From Hexactinellida sp. DTS-2022 (Eukaryota > Porifera > Hexactinellida), in contig JAPNXP010000002.1 in NCBI GenBank assembly GCA_028753945.1, positions 6,882,001-6,946,000 on the forward strand: DNA of 64,000 nucleotides, in the 5' to 3' direction. This document shows, piece by piece, positions 1-11,668 of the stretch. A program made the translations under genes and the position numbers. Under the pieces are notes generated by a model. It did not search any database. It was given only the letters and a program-made list of their open reading frames with translations, and was not told the origin of the DNA. The stretch's first letter is position 1. The number at the start of each line of letters is the position of its first letter.

Positions 1-432
1 AAATGTTCAAAATTGGAACATCAGGATGTCCATTACTAGTTGAATGAAATATATCGAATTATAAATGGAATGTTGAACATTCCTCGGTTGCCAGGGAAAT
101 GTAGATTTCCTAAAAAGAGCCATAACTCAAAAACTATCACTATCACTTAGTTATCACTTAATTCCATATGAGGTAATACACTCATTATCTCAAACATTAT
201 TGAAGTTAGGCCTAGAAAATGTATTATCAATGAATAGGAAGTTACCTATTGCGGATAGATCAGTATTAGCATAGTTTACATAATATTGATAGTTTTTGAG
301 TTATGGCTCATTTTAGGAAATATACATGTCCCTGGAAACCGAGGAATGTGTAAACATACCATTTATAATTTCAATATATTTCATTCAACGAGTCATGGAC
401 ATCCTCACGTTCCAATTTTGAACATTTATAAC
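1..432. repeat. Foldback (palindromic) repeat F, copy 1
   Basis: The two ends are inverted copies of each other. The sequence from about 2 to 130 (from AATGTTCAAAATTGGAACAT) reappears reverse-complemented at about 290-430. A second copy lies at 10410-11640. No ORF is present. It may continue beyond the window edge. It is a non-autonomous foldback element or MITE; its target duplication is not visible here. Confidence 0.75.
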
Positions 433-959
433 GAGTTTAACTATGTTAAAAGTAGGCTATAAAAACACGATAATTCCCACGAAAAATAGCGATTAAGTAT
501 TCAAATGGTGATATATCACAATTCTAAAGGGTGTTATGTATGCCTTAATAACATGTTCATAACTTACTATACAATTATAATGCATTTCTCAGGTCTGTCA
601 TTACTAGCTGTTGAGATAAAGATAAGTCAGCTAATAGTCAATGGCCTATATGTAATCAATGGTCCAGCAAAATCTACTCAGTAGTAAGGCCTTATGTAAC
701 GAAGGTCACGAGTCAGGGTATTTTATTATGAACATTCAAGGGACAAAAATTGTGTTCACAATAGAAATACTTCATAATAAGCGAACTCAACTTAATAGAA
801 ACTCTATGTAGTAGTAAAATTGGCCATTTTATAATGCCTGCATAAACAAAATAACGCGATGCCTCCAATTTTTAAATGTTTCCTTTAATTTGATGTATAA
901 TTATTTATTGCTTTATCATTACATGTATATCACTTTACCCATCAGATCCATTAAATATG
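433..959. other. AT-rich intergenic stretch
   Basis: No ORF, RNA gene or internal repeat that I can support. Confidence 0.5.
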
Positions 960-1045
960 AGCCCTTCGGTCTCGGTCGCTTTGCGACAGATCGGTGCTAC
1001 GCACCTCAAGTTAACGGCCGCTGTGCGGCCTTACTCCTCACCCTT
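960..1045. other. Isolated GC-rich hairpin cluster
   Basis: A short island much richer in GC than its surroundings, with several small inverted repeats (for example GGCCGCTGTGCGGCC and GGTGCTACGCACC). No ORF. It resembles the GC-rich core of a small transposon, but no matching termini were found. Confidence 0.4.
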
Positions 1046-1074
1046 TCTGACATGGAAAATGGTAGATAGGGACG

Positions 1075-1530
1075 TTATGATTTTGATTTTCATTAATTTG
1101 TTTACCTAATTGTGTAAACAACAACAACAACAAATACTCAAATTAGAATTTTATAAATGCGAAATTCGTGTTCAGCACACTTGTTTACTTATAATACCCG
1201 TTGAAAGCTAACTTCTAGGTTGATTTTGAATTTTGATTAAATAGTTTAGCTATTTTGAGTAAACAACAACAACAACAAAAAATATTAATATTAGAAAATT
1301 TAAACGCGAAATTCGTGTTCAGCATACTTGTTTACCTATAATACCTGTTGAAAGCTAACTTCTAGCTTGATTTTGAATTTTCATTAATTTATTTACCTAT
1401 TTTCTGTAAAGAACAACAACAAATATTCATATTAGAAATTTTAACCGCGAAAATCGTGTTCAGCATACTTGTTTACCTATAATTCCCGTTGAAAGCTAAC
1501 TTCTAGCTTGATTTTGAATTTTGATTAAAA
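1075..1530. repeat. ~150-bp tandem repeat, three copies
   Basis: Three successive units each carry an (AAC)n-like tract, then CGAAATTCGTGTTCAGCA, then GTTGAAAGCTAACTTCTAG (about 1200, 1350 and 1495). Units differ by small indels. No coding potential. Confidence 0.8.
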
Positions 1531-2208
1531 GAGGCTAATTCACAGAGTTTGAGAGACAACTTATAAACGGTTGTTAAGTTCTTAGTTACTTCATATCATG
1601 AACTTATTTCTAAATTGAATATAATCGACACCCCATATATCTAATGACAACATTTTAGCTTTTTATAAAATAGTTATTTGCGATTCTAAGCCTACCATCG
1701 AACGATCACTTATAGTTGATCAGGATCTGTTTGTAAAAGCTTTCTACAAACAAATCCCGATTTCCATTTCACAATTTTCTATCAATGATACTCGTAAAAT
1801 TGACAGTCTCCTTATTGAAGTTGATAAATTATCTCACATTATTGAAACACCGACTCAAAATTCGTTTACTCTCTTGTAAGAAATGCTATCAGGGAATTAT
1901 AAAACGCGCTTACATTAACTCAAGATGAATTTCTTGGTTTAGAAATAGATAATTATTCGAATGATAGCAATGAATCCTTGCGGATTCTACTCCATTTCAT
2001 GATTGGCCAACTAACAAACTTGTTAACTACACAGTAGTCTAAATTGGCATATGGTAAAGAATAGGCTTTTTTATGCATCTAGGATTTATATAATGTATTA
2101 TTAGCATATGGGTTATCGATACCTGCGAATCGATTCCAATCCTAAAAAATATTGTACGGCGAATATTTTTCATATTATGACGTCATCGAAAAAATATAAA
2201 TTTTAATG
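1531..2208. other. Unannotated AT-rich stretch
   Basis: Several short open stretches but no recognisable product or repeat boundary. Confidence 0.4.
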
Positions 2209-2468
2209 CCGTATTTATTCGAATAGTAGCCTCTATTCGAATAATCGCCTACCTCCAATAATCGCCCCGATAAAGTAGCAAATAAAAATTTATTACTGCA
2301 ACCCGGAGTAAACATTTATATCTAATATAACTCACAATACGATTATCAACCTATTATCATAAATAAATTGCAATAAAATGTGATATTATGGAAAATTGCT
2401 CAAAATTATTGGTCCAAAAATGGAGTAAAAAACAATAATCGCCTAGGCTACTATTCGAGAAAATACGG
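2209..2468 (+). mobile_element. MITE family 1 (CCGTATTTATTCGAATAG), copy 1
   Basis: A 260-bp non-autonomous element whose ends are inverted repeats reading inward CCGTATTTATTCGAATAGTA. Right side is flanked by TA, left by a degenerate TG. Near-identical copies lie at 3354-3611, 47369-47628 and, inverted, 53139-53379; a diverged one is at 51204-51964. TA duplication and terminal sequence fit Tc1/mariner-pogo type MITEs. Confidence 0.85.
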
Positions 2469-2559
2469 TATATTATGTTTGGATATTCTTTGTTAATTAG
2501 AATAACTAACGCTATCTAGAAATACGCCTATACACTAAATATAACTAAAATACGTCTAA

Positions 2560-3040
2560 ATAACTGTTATAGAATCAATGAGTGTCAATTTCAGAAATTT
2601 GTGCAATATTATCAGCCCTACAACATTTTGTTCTTGATGAATGTCCAGACTGACCACATCGTCCAAGGATTAAACATCCCCGATAGCTCACTGAAACTGG
2701 ATCACTTTGGGAGGCTAATCTAACAAATGTATCCATAATATTAGTTTCGAAACTATCTTTTCGAGCCAAAGTTTGCCTATATTTTCTCACCAATTTGTTG
2801 CTTGTCTCTGCCCCTTCTTTGGAAAATTCCTTTAATAAAATCCAGAGTTATACTCACGAATCAATTTTTCAGAGTGGGATGATAATTTGGTGTGATAGTA
2901 ATACTCGCCCAGGGTAATGAATCTAAAATCAATAGATACGTGTCTTTGTACACTTTTCCCAACTCCACTGTCTTCACTTTTCTCAACTCCACTGTCTTCA
3001 CTTTTCTCTGGAATTATACACTTTGAGTATAGCAGCAAGT
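2560..3040 (-). pseudogene. Decayed fragment of an unrecognised transposon-type protein
   Basis: The minus strand carries a broken reading frame with HTKLSSHSEKLIREYNSG, then KGAETSNKLVRKYRQ, then a block ending RLASQSDPV. The same block order occurs on the minus strand at 43390-43600 (GAEACKKLFRGNRQHL, RLASESDTV), which shows it is a conserved protein segment and not chance. An ESEDSG-type duplication (EKSEDSGVEKSEDSGVGK) interrupts the N-terminal side. I do not recognise the family; it may belong to a transposon protein. No start codon or complete frame is present. Confidence 0.5.
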
Positions 3041-3353
3041 TGAGTATGTATCTTTGCTAATGCTGGTCGATGGAGTTTTGCAATAGCCGAAAGTACACAT
3101 TCTAAAAAACTTGTTTAATTAGAAAATGCTCTTCGAGCTACGTTTCCTGTAGAGGTTGTTCCACCACTTGAGTCTGGTTGGTCAACATTCATCCCAGTCT
3201 TTTCTTGAATTAATGTTTGAAGTAATTTCATCATGAAGCAATTTCACTGTGAAAAGACACTTCAGCCATTGGTAATTGGTTAATTGTATGTTACAGAGAT
3301 AGAATACTGAAAGAATATATGTTAACTAAATATGTGTTAACATTTACATATTA

Positions 3354-3611
3354 CCGTATTTATTCGAATAGTAGCCTCTATTCGAATAATCGCCTACCTC
3401 CAATAATCGCCCCTTAAAGTAGCAAATAAAAATTTATTACTGCTACCCGGAGTAAACATTTATATCTAATATAACTCACAATACGAATATCAACCGATTA
3501 TCATAAATAAATTGTAATAAAATGTGATATTCTAGAAAATTGCTCAAAATTATAGGTCCAAAAATGCAGTAAAAACAATAATCGCCTAGGCTACTATTCG
3601 AGTAAATACGG
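3354..3611 (+). mobile_element. MITE family 1, copy 2
   Basis: Same termini and internal sequence as 2209-2468, flanked by TA on both sides (3352-3353 and 3612-3613). Confidence 0.87.
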
Positions 3612-3844
3612 TATATACAAAGTAGATAGTGGCATAGCATTCTAAACATAGTGGTTTGTAACATAATGCAACATAGCAAATGTATTGAGAGTTGCCTAGC
3701 AACGAAAAATAGAGAACTGAATTTGAATATATATTCTATATCGAAGCGCATCTAAATATTTTAATATGTTGTATATGTTCCATCATAGAATGGCCACAGG
3801 AAATTTATAAGCTATAGAATGCTAGATGTTTAGCGGATACTTGA

Positions 3845-4187
3845 GGTTAAATTACCCCAGGTAAATGAAAGTTCTTGTATTAATCTGTAATTGTGAGAAA
3901 TAGATCCCTATACGATAAAAGCAATAAACCAAAAAGAAAATGTCTCCATCTATTAAACTTTTAGTTTTTGTCGGTTTCAAAATTTGGCAAATACAAATCT
4001 CCAATAGAGCGATTTCCACAAGTGGTCGTCGATATTATGCGGTATTTTGGGAATGCGGCAACTAATGTTTGTTATCAGAAACAATATTTAAAGATTATAA
4101 GCGTACGGAGTTGGTATTTTGTTTACATTTTTGAATTATAACCCGAATATTTCTTTTCAAACAATTTATCAAATATCGCATAAAAAC
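3845..4187 (+). mobile_element. TTAA element L, truncated copy (L3)
   Basis: Starts GGTTAAATTACCCC after TTGA, a degenerate TTAA. It follows the left half of the elements at 48086-48803 and 61364-62084. Homology stops at 4187, where MITE Q begins. Confidence 0.75.
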
Positions 4188-4582
4188 CAAGGTTGCAACC
4201 GAATAGCGTACCGAATAGTTGCTTGCCGATTAGCTAAGAATCGGTCGCTTACCGAAACCCAGTATTATTTGTCATTTTGGACCGCATATATATCCATGTC
4301 TACAAATACAAGTATTTCCACCTGATAATGATATTTTGTTGAATATATGTTAGTATTCGGTTGACAAATTGTACTATTCGGTAAACCCAATAATACTATT
4401 TGGTCAACCGAATACCAATATCAGATCAGCAAAGTATTATCTTCAGGTAAGCCTAATGCTTTTATTTGATGAGCTAAATACATCAGGGTTCATATAAAAC
4501 CAATGAACCTGAATTTGGGTAAGTGACCGATTCTTAGCTAATCGGGAAGCACTATTCGCTCAAGTATTAGGTTGGAACCTTG
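4188..4582. mobile_element. MITE Q with ~75-bp terminal inverted repeats
   Basis: Left end CAAGGTTGCAACCGAATAG pairs with the right end (CAAGGTTCCAACCTAATAC reversed). The inverted repeat continues through GATTAGCTAAGAATCGGTC. It interrupts element L3 on its left and abuts the satellite on its right. No coding capacity. Confidence 0.75.
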
Positions 4583-4589
4583 ATATTTC

Positions 4590-5470
4590 TCTAATATAGA
4601 GCCACACTACTACAAGCACTATCGGCCTGGACGAGGTGAGGACTGTCCACTTAGTATATTTCTTGTCTTAGTCTAATTTGGTTTCACTATAAATATGATT
4701 ATTTCACTAAAATAGAGCCACACTTCAACAGGCACTAGCGGCCAGGGGGATGGGAAGAATGTCCAATTAGTACATTGCTTGTCGTAGTCAATTTTGGTTT
4801 GACTCTAATTATGCTATTTCTGTGATATAGACCCACACTTCAACAAGCACTAGCGGGCAGGGCGAGGGTAAGACAATCAACTTTGTATATTGCTTGTCTT
4901 AGTCAACTTTGGTTTGCACTAATTATGCTTATTTCTCTAAAATAGACACACACTCAAAGGCACTAGCGGCCAAGAGGAGGGGAAGACTGTCCACTTAATA
5001 AATTGCTTTTCTTAGACCTCTTTGGTTTGACTCTAATTATGCTTTTTTCTGTAATATAGACCCACACTTCAACAAGTACTAGCGTCCAGGGGGAGGGTAA
5101 GACTGTCCACTTAGTATATTGCTTGTCGTAGTCACCTTTGGTTTGACTCTAATTATGCTTATTTCTCTAAAATAGACCCACACTCAACAGACACTAGAGG
5201 CCAAGAGGTGGGGAAGACTGTCCACTTAATAAATTGCTTGTCTTAGACCTCTTTGGTTTCACTCTAATAATGCGTATTTCTCTAATATAGGCCAACACTT
5301 TTATAGGGACTAGCGGCCAGGAGGAAGACCGTCCACTTAGTATATTGCTTGTCGTAGTCTACTTTGGTTTCACTCTAATTATGCTTATTTCTATAGTAAA
5401 GACCCGCAATTCCACAGGCCCTAACGGCCATGTTCCCGGGGAGACTGTCCCCACGTGTACTGTTTTTTAG
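4590..5470 (-). repeat. ~115-bp satellite S, array 1 (about 8 units)
   Basis: Units recur at roughly 116-bp spacing, each with TAATATAGACCCACACTTC, then ACTAGCGGCCAGG, then CTTGTCTTAGTC. Reverse-complemented, each unit carries AACCAAAGT and GACAAGCAATATACTAAGTG, the same core as the arrays at 29849-31230 and 36000-36440. Confidence 0.85.
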
Positions 5471-6210
5471 GGTCAACTTTTGTAGACATTAATTACACTT
5501 TCCAACATATTTGTAAAAAAATTTGGTTCTTGAAAAAATTATAGTACATTATATGCCTTCGAATAAGCTGATCACAAATATATAATAAGTTTTCCTCTAT
5601 CACGCAAGATTATCGAAAAATCAGCTATTTAGTTATTTTATAATTTCGTGTAATTCTAAAGAAATTTCTATTTAATTTTTTCTTACTCATGAGCCGAACC
5701 AAAAGTAATGGATGTAATAACTACAACGAACCATGGATGCAAATATCCTATGTACGATGATACATGTGATGGGTTGCAACAGTACAGAAATGTTAGCATG
5801 CCGGTTTATAACCGGTGCAAAATTTTTTATTCAGAACTGGTACAAAATTGTTTTGCTCAATAAAACCATGAATTTTCTATGGTTGGTTGGTTATAAAACC
5901 GATATTCATTGATTAAAGGTGGTCTTACGACTATGATATTCTCGACCAGCAATAACATTCGTTTGCCACGGTTATGAAACAGTATACCCGACCCTTGTCA
6001 ACCTGTGTAAACAGGTGTTATCCCGATAATTAAACTACAGTAAATATTGACTTTATATTTTTTCATAACCAACTAGCTATTACAACAATTCTACTCCAAC
6101 ACAATAAAGTCAAGGTTGACAATTATTAAAAAAGTAATCTTCAGGCAATTGTCGCTTGTACTTTATGCCTACGAAAAGCTGGTGACACCATTTTTCGCAA
6201 ACATGACAAC
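5471..6210. repeat. Dispersed repeat N region
   Basis: Contains GCATGCCGGTTTATAACCGG and a GAACCATGGATGCAAAT motif that reappear inverted near 22610-22910. No ORF. Boundaries were not resolved. Confidence 0.45.
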
Positions 6211-6350
6211 CATAGGCGTCGTAAACCGATCGGGTGCCCGGAAATGTCCGGGCGGGCCGAAGGGATTGTCCCTATGCTACTAACACTATACTCCGAGTTT
6301 ACCCGGACATTACCCGGAATTTCCGGGCGGCCCGAAGGATTGACCTTTGC
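6211..6350. mobile_element. Fragment of MITE T (CATAGGCGTCGTAAA terminus)
   Basis: Begins CATAGGCGTCGTAAA and contains CCGGG-rich sequence like the full copy at 19143-19711. Only one terminus is present; it ends against the transposase pseudogene. Confidence 0.65.
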
Positions 6351-6354
6351 ATTT

Positions 6355-8554
6355 ATGACCCCTATGATGACAACATACCAACAGCTGCTCCTTTCTCCTA
6401 CTACGTACCGGGCAATCTCTCAGATTACATTTTCCGCACGGTGTATCAGACTCGTCGCCACTAGAAGGCATTTCTGAGCAAAATTTATTTGAGGAGTATA
6501 TTGCTTGTCGCGACGCTTTCTTGAAGACTCCGCTAATTTGGTTTGCGCCACATTTTGCCTCCTACGGGGCTTGTGGGTCTCACGGCATCGGCGAAATCGC
6601 GATTTGTTGCGAAGGTGATCGCGTGTTGCTTAATATTTGAGGCATTTGTAGCTCGCCTTCAACCCAAGTTCCTGCATGATGACTGAATAAGCGAGGGATC
6701 CTTCATTGAAGGCAAGTACAGCAAGTGCGGTACTGGCAATCAATGATTTGTGACCTACTCTCTTCGCCTTGTGCGCGTTATGCCAAATCATATTATGCAG
6801 ACTCTCGTTAGAGTTTTGGGTCCTGTCTAGCTTGATGGTCTTGCAGAAATCAAGGATGAGAATACTGTAAATAACTCAACAGTGCGTTGGAATTCGGTGT
6901 TTGTTAGAAAAGGTGCTCTCGTTTTAGGATATGGAATGGTATTATCTTCGAGATGGTGTGCTAGCAACTTTTGGAAGTAACACCAGGAAGAAGATCCCCT
7001 TGGGCAAGTGTCGTGTTTTTCGTCTGTGTGACTCAAGAGTATCTGAAGAGGATCACGTATATCCTGGGCACTTTCTCCCCTGTGTTGCGCAATTACCAAG
7101 GCATAGAGGTGAACGATTCTATCCGCTTTAGCTTCCGGAACTCCTTTGAAGACGTTGATTGTTTTATGCAAGCGCTTTTTTATCCTCTTCTGCACATGTC
7201 CAAGGCACTCTTCTTTCCGCACGTGGGCAACACCGTTGTAGGGATTAGACTTCACAAAGTTCTTGTAAGAAGAGGAGTTCCCGTCACCAATATAAGTACC
7301 GTACACAATTTCGTGATTCGCATGGACTGAGACGACCCAGCAAAATTATCGGAACACATGTCTTTATGTTTATCCCAAATTCTACTAACTCTTCAGGATG
7401 ACTCGTCTTCCTTTCGTCGTCCCAGGAAGAGCAGAGATAGTAGATACGGTCAGAGAGTTGGTAGTCCAAAACCTTACCGAGCTCTGAATCGATTTCCGCC
7501 GCAAACCCCTGGTTGGAGAAATGCTCCCTGCGGTGCCAAGAGGCGTTAAAACTGACAGTACAGTTACGGACATGCACAAGTAGAGAGGTATCCGATTGCA
7601 ATGAACTATGGACGTTCTGTCCGGAACCTTTCATTGACTTGGATACAACGGTTTGTGTTGATTCCACGAACAGCTTCAAATGATGATTAGACATGGCAGC
7701 AGTGGGTACGATCAGGTCGGGGAGTGAACATGTCAGTCGAAAATCCTCGCAACTCTGTGAGGTGGTATGCACGGCGAGCGTAAATTTAACTCGCTATGGC
7801 TTCGGGTACGGAGTGATTTGTTATTCACGCACACTCCGGGAGAGAGGCCAATGGGTAGAGATGCAGGAAATTCTGCTGCTATTATGTGGCATCTATCGCA
7901 CTTTATGAGCTGCAATTTCTGCAGTCCATCTTGCATCACGTGCTCATATAAGCGCAGCTGTCCGCTACATGTCTTGTCCTTGCAGTTCAATTGAAGAAAT
8001 ACCTCCGCAAGTATGGACAGGTTGATTATCTGATTGCCGCTCCCTAGTATCAATTCTTTATGGAAATCCCTTCCTTCAGAACAAAGTCTGACGTTGAAAG
8101 ATTTCCTCTCTTGTTGAAAACGCGTGTCTTTGTATAGATGGGAAGATGGACGTGATACTATTACTTTCTCTTTCCCAATTGACACACGTTTCACCGCAAA
8201 ACTATTGCCTTTTTGAAAGTTGTATTTTGGTTTCCGAACATACTTCTTGAGCTTGGGTTTGGAAGGTGTCGCAAACAATTCTTCCTTACTAGTTTGCGAG
8301 GACAAACCGATAAACGAGTTTGAAGTTCCCAATTATTGTAAAGGGGTAGATGGTGTTGTTTGGGTGGACGGTTGAAATATGCTTTCAGTCTCGTAGGGAG
8401 TATCTGACTCGCTCGAGGAATCTTCAGAATGGAAGGGGGAAGGATGGGAAAGGATGGGTAGGTCAGCTGACCGAAATCTCTCTACTGTTTCGGGTATATC
8501 TTCTTCCGAATAATAGAGTTGAAAATCTTCTTGCGATGCACTAATATCGAACAA
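6355..8554 (-). pseudogene. Broken Mutator-like (Kolobok-like) transposase, copy 1
   Basis: Minus-strand relative of the 819-residue transposase at 44228-46687 and of the pseudogene at 20205-21945. Recognisable in order: a Ser-rich N-terminal region, a CxxC-type zinc ribbon (LNCKDKTCSGQL, LIKCDRCHIIAAEF), the first acidic motif (VSFNASWHRREHFSN, where Asp is replaced by Asn), YIGDGNSSSYKNFV, HVRKEECLGHVQKRIKKRL, and a C-terminal CGKCNLRDCP zinc-finger remnant near 6420. The frame is broken by an in-frame TAA at 8333-8335 and by frameshifts near 7770, 7300 and 6830. No ATG was found at the N-terminal end. It cannot make a working transposase. Confidence 0.85.
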
Positions 8555-8995
8555 GGATCAGTTATTGACGTTAATGCAAATATATTTACTAATGTAATTT
8601 ATAATCACTATTTATACTGTTCAAATATCAAGGATGGTTTCATATACCATTATTGTGTAGTGGATCAAATATCATTACTGTATAATGGTTGCTTTGTTCT
8701 AAACATTTGAGTGGTTTCGGATTACATTTCGTATTGGAAAGCGGTTGCATTGTTGAATTTATACATGGTTTTACATATCATAATTGTATAGTAGTTGCTA
8801 GTTCTAAATATATAAGTGGTTTCGGATTACAATACATATAGAATATTGGCTTGATTTGCTCTATTTTTTTATTTTTTGGATTTGTTTGTGAATTTTGCAT
8901 TGCGAACTCTATTAGTTTACTTATCAAAATGAAATAACCTCAATCATATGATGTGTCAAAGTAATATGGGATTATATTTTATTGCTTTCCAGATA
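8555..8995. other. AT-rich stretch with short direct repeats
   Basis: A ~45-bp sequence ending GTGGTTTCGGATTACA occurs twice (near 8680-8725 and 8785-8835). Nothing else supported. Confidence 0.45.
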
Positions 8996-9254
8996 CAGTA
9001 TTTCCCCGAATAAGCGCCGGGGGCTTGAATAAGCGGCGGATCATTGAAAATGACATTGGCATGATAAAATTTACACACAATAGTTGATCACTATGATGTA
9101 ATTCCATTGTTTTTGGCAACTTCGTTAGGTATTCTGTTGGTGGAAACCATTAGAACCGAACTAAATAATATATTTTGGATTTTTCACAAAAATTTCAGGG
9201 AATTTTGGTTTACGAAAAAAATAAGCGCCGGGGCGCTTATTCGGGGAAACACTG
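8996..9254. mobile_element. TA-flanked MITE B (GAATAAGCGCC termini)
   Basis: Ends are inverted: CAGTATTTCCCCGAATAAGC on the left and its partner GCTTATTCGGGGAAACACTG on the right, flanked by TA (8994-8995, 9255-9256). 259 bp, no ORF. TA plus a CAGT start fits the pogo/Tc1-mariner type. Confidence 0.88.
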
Positions 9255-9270
9255 TAACCTTATGTATATA

Positions 9271-9758
9271 CAGTCTAACCCCGCAATTCGGGGCAGTTGG
9301 TTGGAAATTTGTTTTTTTCCCATTAAAAATATCCCCGCGTATGGGGCGCCAATCACTTATCGGGGAACTCCACCGAAGATTATTTCTCTTGAGTAACATG
9401 CTTTACTTTTGAGCAGCTTAGTATTCTTTGTAATGGCCGCTAAGCATCCCCACTCACGCTAGAGACTCGTGCTGAGGTAATCGAGGGAGTTTTTCCAAAA
9501 AAATAATTTCGTGAATATCATAGATTTGTGACTCCTAGTGTAGGTAAGTATAATGTGAAATTGTAATGCGTATTACTGCTTAAATATCAGCCTTAACTCT
9601 GGATTTTACTATATGTGTATGATTTGTTGTGAGCTGCTAACTTAATTGTTTTAATCAAACATATTGGAGCTCTCTTAGAACCCCGCGTAAGGGGCACTCC
9701 CTCGTATCGGGGCGCTGAGGGCTTGGACGGGGGTGCCCCGATACGCGAGGTTCCACTG
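9271..9758. mobile_element. TA-flanked MITE C (GAACCCCGC termini), copy 1
   Basis: Starts CAGTCTAACCCCGC and ends GCGAGGTTCCACTG, flanked by TA. The interior is shared, inverted, with 22078-22585. Confidence 0.87.
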
Positions 9759-10409
9759 TAGCTTGATCACATTTGTGTCGCTTTACTGTTTTTCCTTTCA
9801 AAGATTATTATTAGAATGAAAAGGTTTGGCGACGAAGAGACGAGGAGGTGCTTGGTTTGCTTTTATTTGGAGCAGAGAAACCAGGCCTTACGAGTCGAAG
9901 TCAGGATTTGCTCATAATTAAGCGGAAAACTGGTACCTGAAGACCAGCCTAAGGGGCATGGTTTACGCCCATCTAGGCGTCATTTTCGGGGCAATATTGC
10001 TCCGAAAATGGCTCCACCAAGCACTACCTCACGGAAGAGGGCGGTGATAGGAAAAGGGCAGTAGGCGGAAGTGGAGAGGTGGGGGAGGTGGAGGTGGAGA
10101 AAGATGGCCCAATATAAGGTGAATGATTGTACTAATCTCATAATGTTGTGATATATTATGATTTATAATGACTGAAAAGACATAGAATATCTTTGAAAAT
10201 AGACAGAGAACAATTTGTGAAATTTTCAAAAAAAATCAGAACTTATTAATTTTTTTACCACATATGGAGGTGTCGAAAGGTCATAAAATGTGTGGTTAAA
10301 TGGTCAAAATTGAAAATTCAGGTGCTGGGAAGGAATCTTTATTTTGGGATTTTGGTCATATTTATATTTAAGTAAACTTCTTTTGCGAAAATAGTATTTC
10401 AGGTATTTT
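9759..10409. other. Unannotated stretch with a palindrome and a purine tract
   Basis: A near-perfect 30-bp palindrome at 9981-10010 (CATTTTCGGGGCAATATTGC and its complement) and a GA-rich tract at 10030-10105. A short open frame starts at ATGAAAAGGTTTGGCG near 9818, but no product is recognisable. Confidence 0.45.
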
Positions 10410-11640
10410 CCATGCGTGGACACCGTTAACTAGTTGAATGAATCAAATATATCGAAATTATCAATGGAATGTTGACAAATTCCTCGGTTGCCATGGAAAT
10501 ACAATTTTCAAAAATGAGCCATAACTCACAAACTATCTATTTTATGTTAACTATCCTAGTACTGATCTATCCGCAATTGGTGACTTCCTACTCATTGATA
10601 ATATAATTTTCTATGCCTAACTTCAATAATTTTAGAGATAATGAGTGTACAGTAATACCTCGTTTTCCGCGGAATTTTTTTACGCGTTTTCATTTTACGC
10701 GGAACAATTTCTTATAACGAAAACCTTTTTACGCGATCCTCAACTCGTTTTACGCGGTTTATCTATGATTTTCATACAATTAATTCTCTTTTTTATGGAG
10801 ATTTTATATAATTTTTAATATTTAGATGTAACAGATCGATTCTACATTTCCAAAAAAACAATAAGTTCATCCAAATATATTATTAGTCAAATGAGTACAT
10901 ATTTGCTTCACTAACACACTAAAGATACCCGGTTGTGGGAGGTACCAGAAGGTGTAGGTGGCGGTGTGAAGGGAATTTTAATTTCCTTCACAACACAATT
11001 CCCTTTCTGTGGGTATTCCCAAGTATTCTCACAAGTTGTTTTCTATCAGGATTCCCATAGGTTAAAATGATTTCCATTCAAATCCCATATTGGAAATCCC
11101 ATGGGAATTCCCATGGGATTAACATACACACGTAAATCTTGGTTATCTGAGAGGTCCGGATGTTGGAGGTTTGAGTGTTTAAACACTAGGTATTTAAAAT
11201 TTTATTCGATGTTGATAATTTTTGGAAACGCATATATTGGTTTCATATCTGTTACTATGAGAATATACCGTTTTTTTACGCGATTTCGTTTTACGCGGAC
11301 TTTTCAAGGAACGCATCTACCGCGTAAAAGAGGGATACCTGTATTACCGTATAAAGAATTAAGTGCTAAAGATCTCATTTTCTCAAAGATTATTAAAGTT
11401 AGGCCAAAGAAAATGTATTACCTATGAATAGGAAGTTACCAATTGCGGATAGATCAATACTAGCATAGTTAACATAATTAGATAGTTTTGAGTTATGGCT
11501 CATTTTTTGAAAATTGCATTTCCCTGGCAACCGAGGAATGTGTCAACATTCCATTTATAATTTGGATATATTTCATTCAACTAGTTATGGAACATCCTCA
11601 TGTTCCAATTTTGATAATTTATAACGCTTAACATATTTTT
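10410..11640. repeat. Foldback repeat F, copy 2, split by MITE E
   Basis: 10410-10649 and 11342-11640 are inverted partners and match the copy at 1-432 (for example GTTGCCATGGAAAT versus ATTTCCCTGGCAAC). The two arms are separated by a TA-flanked MITE at 10650-11341. Confidence 0.8.
10650..11341. mobile_element. TA-flanked MITE E (TACGCGG-rich termini), copy 1
   Basis: Begins CAGTAATACCTCGTTTTCCG and ends ACCGCGTAAAAGAGGGATAC plus CTG, with TA at 10648-10649 and 11342-11343. Interior is rich in TTTTACGCG. Its right end recurs at 36897-37037. Confidence 0.85.
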
Positions 11641-11668
11641 CATCTTTAAATTATATTCAATTTATTAA

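Noticed and set aside
6931-7908. Plus-strand open frames overlapping 6355-8554, and opposite-strand frames at 20214-20642 and 44992-46612
   Set aside because: Shadows of the transposase genes on the other strand or in other frames.
10029-10229. Proline-rich minus-strand frame
   Set aside because: Produced by the GA-rich tract at 10030-10105; no start context or homologue.
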